This document shows positions 1 to 5,604 of a DNA stretch of 5,604 nt, piece after piece. The stretch is from the NCBI GenBank assembly GCA_003456455.1, contig DMRV01000053.1, forward strand, positions 1-5,604, in the 5' to 3' direction. How positions within the stretch are numbered: position 1 is the stretch's first letter; each line of letters opens with the position of its first letter. Made by a program: the position numbers and the translations under genes. This stretch comes from Flavobacteriales bacterium. Lineage in GTDB: Bacteria > Bacteroidota > Bacteroidia > UBA10329. Below the pieces are notes generated by a model. The model was given only the letters and a program-made list of their open reading frames with translations, had not been told where the DNA came from and made no database searches.

Positions 1-108
1 CAGTTACCAAAACCGTAAAAACAAAGACCCAATAAACCAGCTTCAAATCGTAATCTTGTACGCGAATCGCGTATGGTCTACTCAAAACCTTACTTAGTCG
101 TTAGATAG
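1..108. other. Non-coding upstream region of the surface protein gene
   Basis: No open reading frame in this stretch is convincing on either strand. It should contain the promoter of the following surface protein gene. The closest thing to a Bacteroidota -7 box (TAnnTTTG) is TAATCTTG at 51-58, which misses one base and has no TTTG at the right distance upstream, so I do not call it a promoter. Immediately after it lies the palindrome at 59-73. There is no purine-rich ribosome binding site ahead of the ATG at 109. The end of any upstream gene is not visible. Confidence 0.6.
59..73. repeat. Perfect 15-bp palindrome (7-bp arms, 1-bp centre)
   Basis: The bases TACGCGA-A-TCGCGTA form a perfect inverted repeat with 7-bp arms around one central base. 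It ends 35 bp before the start codon of the surface protein gene and lies directly after an imperfect promoter-like box at 51-58. Its CG-rich core stands out in AT-rich surroundings. The position would suit an operator for a dimeric regulator, or a small hairpin in the 5' untranslated leader. The symmetry is seen directly; a regulatory role is inference. Confidence 0.45.
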
Positions 109-2526
109 ATGCTTAAAGCAGTCAAGTTTCTATCGTTTGGGTCAATTACGCTGATTTTACTCTCCTTGTGGAGTATGGAAGCGAATGGGCAAACACTCAT
201 TATAAATGAAGTGTCTAATGGGCCAACAGGCAACCAAGAGTTTGTGGAGCTTGTGGTTGCTAATGCTTCTCTACCCTATGATTGCGGAGCCAACACACCT
301 CCATGTATTGACATAAGAGGCTGGATTTTTGACGACAATTCGGGGTATCATGGTACAGGTGGAATTGCAGATGGCGCATTGCGTTTCTCCAACGACCCAT
401 TTTGGAGTTGTGTACCAGTGGGAACCATTATTGTAATCTACAATGATGCCGACCCGAACGTAAACCTTCCGGCCGATGATATTTCTTTAACCGATGGTAA
501 TTGCAGTATTGTAGCACCAATTAGCAACACGAGTCTATTCGAACAAAACCTAACTACTCCGGGTGGTGCGGCATGCAGTTATCCTACAACTGGTTGGACC
601 GCTGGTGGAGATTGGGAGCTCACATTCCTCGCAAACTCAGGTGATTGTGCCCGTTTGGTTGACCTTTCGGGTTGCGAGGTTTTCTCGGTTTGCTGGGCAA
701 GCTGCAACCTTAATACTGTTATTTACTTCGATTCTAATGGTTCCGGTTCTCAAAACGTTTGGTTGTTTAATGATGGCGACCCGAACACGCAAAGTAATTG
801 GAGCGAAGGAATGACAACGGGCATCTCTGCAGAAACCCCAGGAGCTCCGAATAATGCCGCTAATGCAGCATACATTGGTCAGCTAAACAATAACTGCACG
901 CCCATAGACCCAATTAACGTAACCGCTACCTCTACCCCTGCTGATTGTGGTTGCTCTGGAACTGGAACAGCTACTGCCACTGGTTCAATTCCTGGCTATA
1001 CGTATCAATGGACGGATGCTGCTTACACTCCTTTGGCAGGCCAAACCAACGCATCTGCAACCGGATTATGTATTGGAATTAAGCATGTAATTGCCACATC
1101 AAGTCTTGGATGTAGCGATACAGCCTCTGTCACCATCACTTCTACAGGTGGTGGCGTCATAAATACAACCGAAATAATTTCTGCGTGCATCAATACTACC
1201 GTTACCTACCCTGATGGAGCAACCGAACTGATAACCTTGCCTACCACGTATGTTTCGCAGCTTGTTTCTCCTACTGGCTGTGATTCAATTATTACTTCCA
1301 ACGTGGTTGTTGTCTCATTTTTGGCTTCTACCAACCAAGAAGCTGTTTGTGCAAACACAACCCTTAACTATCCTGATGGAACATCTGAGGTTATTACCGG
1401 AAATACAACTCAAATCTCCAACCTTATAGCTTCAACTGGCTGCGATTCTGTGGTGACAACCGTTGTTACCGTTATTCCAAGTTTTACTTCTACAGAAACG
1501 GTTTCGGTTTGCCCAAACAATTCAGTTACGTATCCTGATGGAACTACGGAGATAATCACAGCTCCGACTTCGCACATCTCCAACCTTACTGGGATTTTAG
1601 GCTGCGATTCTGTGGTCACAACTAACGTTACGTTGTCTCAAGGATATGACGGACAATTATCAGCAAGCACATGTCTAAACTCAAGTTTTACGTTTCCTAA
1701 CGGTGATGTTCAAATAATTATAGCCGCAACTAGTCATGTTTCCACCTTTACCACAGCGAGCGGGTGCGATAGCATAATTACAACCACGGTAAGCATAACA
1801 CCAGGAGCATTTGTACAAGAAACTATTGAAATATGCGCAGGTGATTCTTACACTTTTCCTGATGGAAGCACTCAAGATGATATTGAAGCCAACTTGGTTT
1901 ATTCATCTTCCTTCCCCACCGGAAATGGCTGCGACAGCATTGTTGAAACAACACTCACTTTAGCTTCATCTATAAAACCCGATTTTGGTTTTACACCAAG
2001 TAAACTTGGGCCATTCGATTTTGAGGCGGATTTCTCCATCACCAATCCAGCTAGCGGAGCATACGAATGGAGCATTTTTGATGGTGATAGCTCGTTAATC
2101 TATACTTCGTCTGACACAGGGTTCACGTACCTCTTCGATAATTTTGGAGACACCTACAGTATTTGCCTAACCCCTGTTTCGGTAGCCGGATGTCCCATTT
2201 CTGAATGCAAACCGTTAACGGTAGAAACGGAACTTACCGTTTACATCCCCAATGCTTTTACACCTGAAATTGATGGTGAGTTAGACCGTCTGAATGATAC
2301 TTTTTATCCAATAATTGGAGGTGTAATTGTAGAAAACTTTGAACTCAACATATTTGACCGTTGGGGAAAACGCTTGTTTACTTCGACAGACGCAACTGTA
2401 GGTTGGGACGGACGCTATAACGACAAGTCTATTCCTTCAGACCTTTACGTGTATACCTTGACTTTCACTACGCAAGGACTCACGTTTCTTAATCAATACA
2501 ACGGCACGATTACCCTTGTTAGGTAA
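109..2526 (+). CDS. Secreted lamin-tail / Cys-repeat surface protein with type B (CHU_C) T9SS sorting domain
   Basis: This 805-residue protein is probably exported by Sec and then placed on or released from the cell surface by the type IX secretion system. Residues 1-28 form a signal peptide (lysines at 3 and 6, hydrophobic core, likely cleavage near ANGQ). Residues 28-250 resemble a lamin-tail domain: it opens with LIINEVSNGP and EFVELVV, and closes with the typical TPGAPN. It holds nine cysteines. Residues 268-345 resemble an SprB-type repeat (ending GCSDTASVTIT). Residues 353-623 are five tandem 54-residue repeats. Residues 624-705 look PKD-like. Residues 708-805 are the gliding-motility C-terminal domain (IPNAFTP, FDRWGKRLF, GWDGRYND, SDLYVYTL). 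The start is firm because an in-frame TAG lies directly before the ATG. Adhesion or matrix binding is plausible, but the ligand is unknown. No catalytic domain is visible. Confidence 0.9.
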   Translation: MLKAVKFLSFGSITLILLSLWSMEANGQTLIINEVSNGPTGNQEFVELVVANASLPYDCGANTPPCIDIRGWIFDDNSGYHGTGGIADGALRFSNDPFWSCVPVGTIIVIYNDADPNVNLPADDISLTDGNCSIVAPISNTSLFEQNLTTPGGAACSYPTTGWTAGGDWELTFLANSGDCARLVDLSGCEVFSVCWASCNLNTVIYFDSNGSGSQNVWLFNDGDPNTQSNWSEGMTTGISAETPGAPNNAANAAYIGQLNNNCTPIDPINVTATSTPADCGCSGTGTATATGSIPGYTYQWTDAAYTPLAGQTNASATGLCIGIKHVIATSSLGCSDTASVTITSTGGGVINTTEIISACINTTVTYPDGATELITLPTTYVSQLVSPTGCDSIITSNVVVVSFLASTNQEAVCANTTLNYPDGTSEVITGNTTQISNLIASTGCDSVVTTVVTVIPSFTSTETVSVCPNNSVTYPDGTTEIITAPTSHISNLTGILGCDSVVTTNVTLSQGYDGQLSASTCLNSSFTFPNGDVQIIIAATSHVSTFTTASGCDSIITTTVSITPGAFVQETIEICAGDSYTFPDGSTQDDIEANLVYSSSFPTGNGCDSIVETTLTLASSIKPDFGFTPSKLGPFDFEADFSITNPASGAYEWSIFDGDSSLIYTSSDTGFTYLFDNFGDTYSICLTPVSVAGCPISECKPLTVETELTVYIPNAFTPEIDGELDRLNDTFYPIIGGVIVENFELNIFDRWGKRLFTSTDATVGWDGRYNDKSIPSDLYVYTLTFTTQGLTFLNQYNGTITLVR
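1165..1977 (+). repeat. Five tandem 162-bp (54-residue) coding repeats with paired cysteines
   Basis: The repeats cover protein residues 353-623. Unit boundaries are about 1165-1326, 1327-1488, 1489-1650, 1651-1812 and 1813-1977. The first cysteine of each unit falls at residues 360, 414, 468, 522 and 576, an exact 54-residue period. The second, in a GCDS motif, falls at 391, 445, 499, 553 and 608, so the last unit is one residue longer. Each unit reads roughly C-x4-(V/L/F/Y)-(T/N)-(Y/F)-P-(D/N)-G, then a variable strand, then GCDS and a T/V-rich strand. At DNA level the units have diverged, but short identical blocks survive; for example 17 bases beginning GGCTGCGATT at 1438 recur at 1600. 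This belongs to a broad class of GCDS-ending repeats seen in Bacteroidota surface proteins. Disulfide pairing within each unit is inferred. Confidence 0.9.
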
Positions 2527-2630
2527 AAGCTGATAACCATTCACTTCTCACGTTCAAAACTTTCGCCTTCTTGCGACAAAGCGGAAAAAGGGAACAAATA
2601 CCTTTGCATCATCCCAAAAGGAACAATGAG
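2527..2630 (+). promoter_or_regulatory. Intergenic region with promoter of the oxoamine synthase gene (-7 box TACCTTTG, 2599-2606)
   Basis: The 104-bp gap contains TACCTTTG at 2599-2606, an exact match to the Bacteroidota primary sigma factor -7 consensus TAnnTTTG. Transcription would then begin around 2610-2615, leaving a short leader before the ATG at 2631. The nearest upstream TTG is at 2571-2573, 25 bases before the box, longer than the usual spacing, so the -33 element is weak or absent. I found no convincing hairpin plus T-tract terminator for the preceding gene. The promoter match is seen directly; its activity is inferred from the consensus and position. Confidence 0.6.
2616..2623 (+). 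promoter_or_regulatory. Ribosome binding site (AAAAGGAA) deciding the start at 2631
   Basis: The purine run AAAAGGAA contains AGGA at 2619-2622, 8 bases before the ATG at 2631, a good Shine-Dalgarno spacing. Another ATG at 2626 is only 3 bases away and in a different frame; it closes after eight codons. This site therefore supports 2631 as the true start, rather than the in-frame TTG at 2571, which lies upstream of the -7 promoter box and would probably not be transcribed from it. Confidence 0.6.
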
Positions 2631-3875
2631 ATGGACATTTTTGAACGTATAAAAAACAACCGTGGGCCATTAGGCGAACACGCAAAATCTGCACACGGGT
2701 ATTTTACTTTTCCAAAGCTAGAAGGCGAGTTGAGCAACAAAATGATGTTCAACGGCAAAGAGCGCCTTGTGTGGAGTTTGAATAATTATTTAGGATTAGG
2801 TAATCACCCGGAAGTACGAAAAGCTGATGCTGAAGCAGCAAAAGACTGGGGCATGGCTTACCCGATGGGTGCTAGAATGATGAGTGGCCAGACCAAGTAT
2901 CACGAACAACTAGAAGAAGAATTAGCAGCTTTTGAGAACAAAGAAGCCGCCTACCTTCTCAACTTCGGGTACCAAGGAATGGTATCAGCTATTGATGCCT
3001 TGGTAACAAGAAAAGATGTGATTGTGTACGATGCAGAATCTCATGCTTGTATCCTTGATGGCGTTCGTTTACATATGGGAAAACGCTTTGTTTTTCCTCA
3101 TAACAACATCAGTAATCTTGAAAAGCAATTGCAGCGTGCTAAGAAACTTACGGACGAATCTGGCGGTGGAATTCTTGTGATTAGCGAAGGTGTTTTTGGC
3201 ATGAGTGGCGACCAAGGAAAGCTGAAAGAGATTGTTGCTTTGAAGAAAAAGTATGATTTCCGCTTATTTGTAGATGATGCACACGGATTTGGCGTACTTG
3301 GTAAAACAGGAGCTGGAGCTGGAGAAGAGCAAGGCGTTCAGGATCAAATTGATGTATACTTTGGAACGTTTGCTAAGAGTATGGCTAGCATTGGCGCGTT
3401 TGTGGCAAGTACGGCTGATGTAATCCAATACCTTCAATACAATATGCGTTCGCAGATTTTCGCGAAGAGTTTGCCCATGCCATTGGTAATTGGTGCACTC
3501 AAGCGTTTAGAATTGCTGCGCGAAGACCCGAGCCACAGAGAAAAGCTCTGGACGATTGTGAACGCGCTTCAATCAGGATTGAAGGATGCTGGTTTTGAGA
3601 TTGGTAACACACAATCTTGTGTTACACCTGTTTATCTCAACGGTACAATTCCGGAAGCTACTGCTTTAATTGTTGACCTCAGAGAGAACTACGATATTTT
3701 CTGTTCCATGGTAGTTTATCCTGTGGTTCCGAAAGGCGTTATTCTCTTAAGGCTTATTCCAACTGCGGCACACACCTTAGAAGATGTAGACTACACAATT
3801 GAGGTTTTCTCAAAAATTAGGGAACACCTAAAAGCCGGGAAATATAAAACGGACGTAATTTCCACCACAGTTTAA
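2631..3875 (+). CDS. PLP-dependent alpha-oxoamine synthase (serine palmitoyltransferase / cysteate acyltransferase-like)
   Basis: This 414-residue cytosolic enzyme belongs to the fold-type I alpha-oxoamine synthases, which join an acyl-CoA or acyl-ACP to an amino acid with loss of CO2. Visible key residues are His138 (in DAESHAC, stacks on the cofactor ring), Asp215 and His218 (VDDAHGFGVLG), the Schiff-base Lys249 (GTFAKSMASIG) and Arg374 in LLRLIPTAAHT (expected to bind the substrate carboxylate). Length and motif order are normal for the family. GTFAKS-ASIG and the lack of biotin-gene neighbours favour lipid synthesis, meaning serine palmitoyltransferase (sphingolipids) or cysteate acyltransferase (capnine/sulfonolipids), over biotin (BioF) or threonine (Kbl) enzymes. 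I cannot tell serine from cysteate by eye. An in-frame extension to a TTG at 2571 exists but is unlikely. It is probably cotranscribed with the stress protein 9 bp downstream. Confidence 0.85.
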   Translation: MDIFERIKNNRGPLGEHAKSAHGYFTFPKLEGELSNKMMFNGKERLVWSLNNYLGLGNHPEVRKADAEAAKDWGMAYPMGARMMSGQTKYHEQLEEELAAFENKEAAYLLNFGYQGMVSAIDALVTRKDVIVYDAESHACILDGVRLHMGKRFVFPHNNISNLEKQLQRAKKLTDESGGGILVISEGVFGMSGDQGKLKEIVALKKKYDFRLFVDDAHGFGVLGKTGAGAGEEQGVQDQIDVYFGTFAKSMASIGAFVASTADVIQYLQYNMRSQIFAKSLPMPLVIGALKRLELLREDPSHREKLWTIVNALQSGLKDAGFEIGNTQSCVTPVYLNGTIPEATALIVDLRENYDIFCSMVVYPVVPKGVILLRLIPTAAHTLEDVDYTIEVFSKIREHLKAGKYKTDVISTTV

Positions 3876-3884
3876 ACGAACACC

Positions 3885-4700
3885 ATGAAAATTCTAATCC
3901 CAACAGATCATTCATTGCTTGCCAGGAAGGCAGCAGAATATGCAGTTTCATTATCTGCAAACCTCGATGCCGAGTTTATCCTTCTGCATTGTGATAATGT
4001 ACCGCGTCCCTCCTACTCGTTTGTAAACAAGCTGGATGATATCTTAAGAGATGAAGCACTGAAAACTGGAAACGAATTGGCTGATTCAATTCGTCAGTCA
4101 ACAGGAATTAACGCAAAGATCACCTGCGATTTCACGTTCGGAAACCCAGTTGAGATTTTGGAAGATTATAGTCAAAAGCACAATGTGGATTTGATTGTAA
4201 TGGGTACCAAGGGAGAAACTGTCGTTAAGAATCGGTTGTTCGGCTCTGTAGCTTCTGGGGTATTAGAACATGTCAGTTGCCCAACGCTGTTTGTACCTTC
4301 TGCAGCTGAGGGGAATAAGCCGCAGAACATTGCTTTTGCAACTGACCTGACCAATATTGATGAGGAGATTGAAGAACTAATTGCCTTTGCCCAATTCTTT
4401 AACGCTACCATTCATGTGGTTCACGTCTATCCAGACATGATTGACCCGAGTACGTTTGATGAGGAAAGCACCAAGCTAGAATTGATTGCAAAGACGAGTT
4501 ATGCAAACATTACGTTTAACGCGGTGATGGATGATGATATTATTGCTGGTTTAGATGCATTTGTTCAGTCAGACAACCCTGATTTGATTGCAATGTTTAC
4601 CTACAAAACGGGTATTCTTGAATATCTCTTCAACGAGAGTTTGTCTGAAGAAATGACGATGCACAGCAAAACGCCATTGCTTATTATGCGGAAGAAATGA
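3885..4700 (+). CDS. Tandem-domain universal stress protein (UspA family)
   Basis: This 271-residue soluble protein has two UspA domains, about residues 1-139 and 146-271. The first begins MKILIPTD (Asp8 is the usual adenine-contacting acid) and carries the complete ATP-binding signature G-2x-G-9x-G-S: Gly107, Gly110, Gly120, Ser121, followed by CPTLFVP. The second starts with NIAFATDL and ends with KTPLLIMRKK, but at the equivalent glycine site it has FTYKTGILEYLFNES, so it probably does not bind ATP in the usual way. Two-domain Usp proteins are common in Bacteroidota; they typically respond to stress or energy state, with no fixed reaction. The start is an ATG 9 bp after the oxoamine synthase stop codon, without a clear Shine-Dalgarno, suggesting one transcript and possible translational coupling. 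Its partner is unknown. Confidence 0.9.
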   Translation: MKILIPTDHSLLARKAAEYAVSLSANLDAEFILLHCDNVPRPSYSFVNKLDDILRDEALKTGNELADSIRQSTGINAKITCDFTFGNPVEILEDYSQKHNVDLIVMGTKGETVVKNRLFGSVASGVLEHVSCPTLFVPSAAEGNKPQNIAFATDLTNIDEEIEELIAFAQFFNATIHVVHVYPDMIDPSTFDEESTKLELIAKTSYANITFNAVMDDDIIAGLDAFVQSDNPDLIAMFTYKTGILEYLFNESLSEEMTMHSKTPLLIMRKK

Positions 4701-4753
4701 CACGAAGTGCCATTACGAGCGAAGGCAAGGAATCTAAATGAAGGTCGTTTTGA
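4701..4753. other. Convergent intergenic gap, no clear terminator
   Basis: This 53-bp gap separates the stop codon of the stress protein gene (+) from the stop codon of the lipid kinase gene (-). A convergent junction should terminate transcription from both sides, but I see no strong hairpin followed by a T-tract on either strand. The best local pairing is TGCC at 4708-4711 with GGCA at 4724-4727, only 4 bp. A 9-bp inverted match exists between 4703-4711 and 4779-4787, but the second arm is inside the kinase coding sequence. Confidence 0.5.
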
Positions 4754-5604
4754 TTAAAAAGGAAACTCTTTCACTCCGGGCACTTCGCCAATTATGAATC
4801 TAAGCGCCTGCTTTTGGGTGCTGAAGGTTGCTGGCCCCAACCCTACGAACTCACCATCTGCTTCAATATAATCTGGCTTGTCTGTTCTTGAAATTTCGAT
4901 TCTATTGGTTCGGAAGGATGTGACTTTTGGATTCTTGAAGATTGTACCAGCCCTCAGCTTAGGATAGTCTTTCAGCACCATCCACTTAGGCATATCTTTA
5001 AAAACCGTTACATCAAATATTCCATCTGCTGGATCTGCATAAGGCGCGGGAAGCATTCCTCCTCCATTGTGTCTGCAAATAGCCACGCAGAGGTTGAAAA
5101 TTTTTTCCGTTCGTACCACATCACTGTACTTGAGCGTTAGCTCTGGAACTTGAAACGAGAACAATCCTTTTAAAACAATGAAATCATAAAACAGCTTACC
5201 CTGAAATAAGCTTTTAGTTTTTCGTGCTTCGGTAATGAGTACCGCACATTGCGATTCGTAAGCCACACCAGCAATATTCACGAAGTAATGTTTGGCGGGC
5301 TTGCCGTCTTTGGTTAAATCGATAATCCCTAAATCGTGGTTAAAAACAAGGTTTTTATTAATCGTTTGCACCCAATCCTTTGGTTTGTTGGGTATTTTAA
5401 AGAAGCGCGTCCAATCGTTACCCGTTCCGCTAGGATAATGCGCAAGAAGAACATCTTTCGGAGAACAAACTGTTTGAGTCACTAATCCGTTTACAGCCGC
5501 ATTCAAAGAGCCATCTCCACCGTAGGAGGCAATTTTACGATAACCTTCTTGACAGGCAGAACCAACTAAATCTTCAATATGTCCGTTAAATTCAGATATC
5601 CATA
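4754..5604 (-). CDS. Diacylglycerol/sphingosine kinase-family lipid kinase (YegS/LCB5-like), 5' end outside window
   Basis: The frame stays open to the right edge, giving 282 complete codons and the whole C-terminus; the true N-terminus lies outside the window. A TTG at 5506 is not the start: it encodes the Leu inside the catalytic-domain motif GGDGSLNAAVNG (visible residues 28-39). Further family motifs are PSGTGNDW (57-64, nucleotide-binding loop), FVNIAGVAYES (107-117), NGGGMLPAP...DPADG (179-194) and IEADGE (246-251). The family phosphorylates lipid hydroxyls with ATP, acting on diacylglycerol, sphingoid bases or related lipids. It has no membrane segment and probably works at the inner membrane surface. 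Members are usually near 300 residues, so about 15-30 are missing. Substrate cannot be assigned, but a long-chain-base synthase lies under 1 kb away on the opposite strand. Confidence 0.9.
   Translation of the reverse strand, partial: WISEFNGHIEDLVGSACQEGYRKIASYGGDGSLNAAVNGLVTQTVCSPKDVLLAHYPSGTGNDWTRFFKIPNKPKDWVQTINKNLVFNHDLGIIDLTKDGKPAKHYFVNIAGVAYESQCAVLITEARKTKSLFQGKLFYDFIVLKGLFSFQVPELTLKYSDVVRTEKIFNLCVAICRHNGGGMLPAPYADPADGIFDVTVFKDMPKWMVLKDYPKLRAGTIFKNPKVTSFRTNRIEISRTDKPDYIEADGEFVGLGPATFSTQKQALRFIIGEVPGVKEFPF

Noticed and set aside
51..58. Possible -7 promoter box TAATCTTG for the surface protein gene
   Set aside because: It misses one base of TAnnTTTG and has no TTTG-like -33 element at a suitable distance upstream.
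563..814. Open frame of 83 codons on the + strand inside the surface protein gene
   Set aside because: It overlaps the well-supported gene in another frame and its translation shows no recognisable domain.
1410..1875. Two minus-strand open frames (1410-1619 and 1681-1875) opposite the repeat region
   Set aside because: They are antisense shadows of the repeat array; the first simply mirrors repeat bases such as those encoding GCDSVVTT.
2561..2591. Possible hairpin between the surface protein gene and the oxoamine synthase gene
   Set aside because: Pairing of TTTCGC or CCTT-type segments with the GCGGAAAAAGG side needs mismatches and bulges, and no T-tract follows, so it is not a credible terminator.
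2631..3875. Assignment as BioF (biotin) or Kbl (threonine catabolism)
   Set aside because: The family fold is shared, but no biotin or threonine genes are nearby and the lysine-region motif fits the lipid-type branch better; this is not excluded with certainty.
4172..4411. Minus-strand open frame of 79 codons opposite the stress protein gene
   Set aside because: It is antisense to a clear UspA gene and has no ribosome site or family resemblance.
4703..4787. 9-bp inverted match (CGAAGTGCC at 4703-4711, GGCACTTCG at 4779-4787)
   Set aside because: The arms are 67 bp apart, one lies in kinase coding sequence, and no T-tract follows, so chance is the simpler explanation.
4738..4797. Small + strand open frame of 19 codons after the stress protein gene
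   Set aside because: It overlaps the 3' end of the lipid kinase, has no ribosome binding site, and is too short to support.

Overview
The window looks like chromosomal DNA from a member of the Bacteroidota, most likely a marine or freshwater Flavobacteriales-type organism. Three things point there. A large surface protein ends in a gliding-motility-associated C-terminal (CHU_C, type B) domain, which is a sorting signal for the Bacteroidota type IX secretion system. An exact Bacteroidota -7 promoter box (TAnnTTTG) precedes the second gene. Ribosome binding sites are weak or absent, as is normal in this phylum. I cannot name the genus or species.

Layout. Positions 1-108 are non-coding and hold a perfect 15-bp palindrome. 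Positions 109-2526 (+) encode an 805-residue secreted protein: signal peptide, lamin-tail-like domain, SprB-like domain, five tandem 54-residue repeats each carrying two cysteines, a PKD-like segment, and the type B sorting domain. A 104-bp gap holds the next promoter and ribosome binding site. Positions 2631-3875 (+) encode a PLP-dependent alpha-oxoamine synthase of the serine palmitoyltransferase / cysteate acyltransferase kind. Nine bases later, 3885-4700 (+) encodes a tandem universal stress protein, probably in the same transcript. After a 53-bp convergent gap, 4754 to the right edge (-) encodes a YegS/LCB5-type lipid kinase whose first residues lie outside the window.

How they fit together. 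The surface protein appears to be a stand-alone gene. The acyl-CoA/ACP condensing enzyme would make the first intermediate of sphingoid bases or of capnine-type sulfonolipids, which are typical envelope lipids of this phylum. The converging gene belongs to the protein family that includes diacylglycerol kinases and sphingosine kinases, so the neighbourhood may concern long-chain-base lipid metabolism. That link is an inference from gene proximity. The stress protein between them has one half with a full ATP-binding motif and one degenerate half. I saw no mobile element, CRISPR array, RNA gene or clearly novel system. The main points of interest are the regular cysteine-paired repeat array and the lipid gene neighbourhood.
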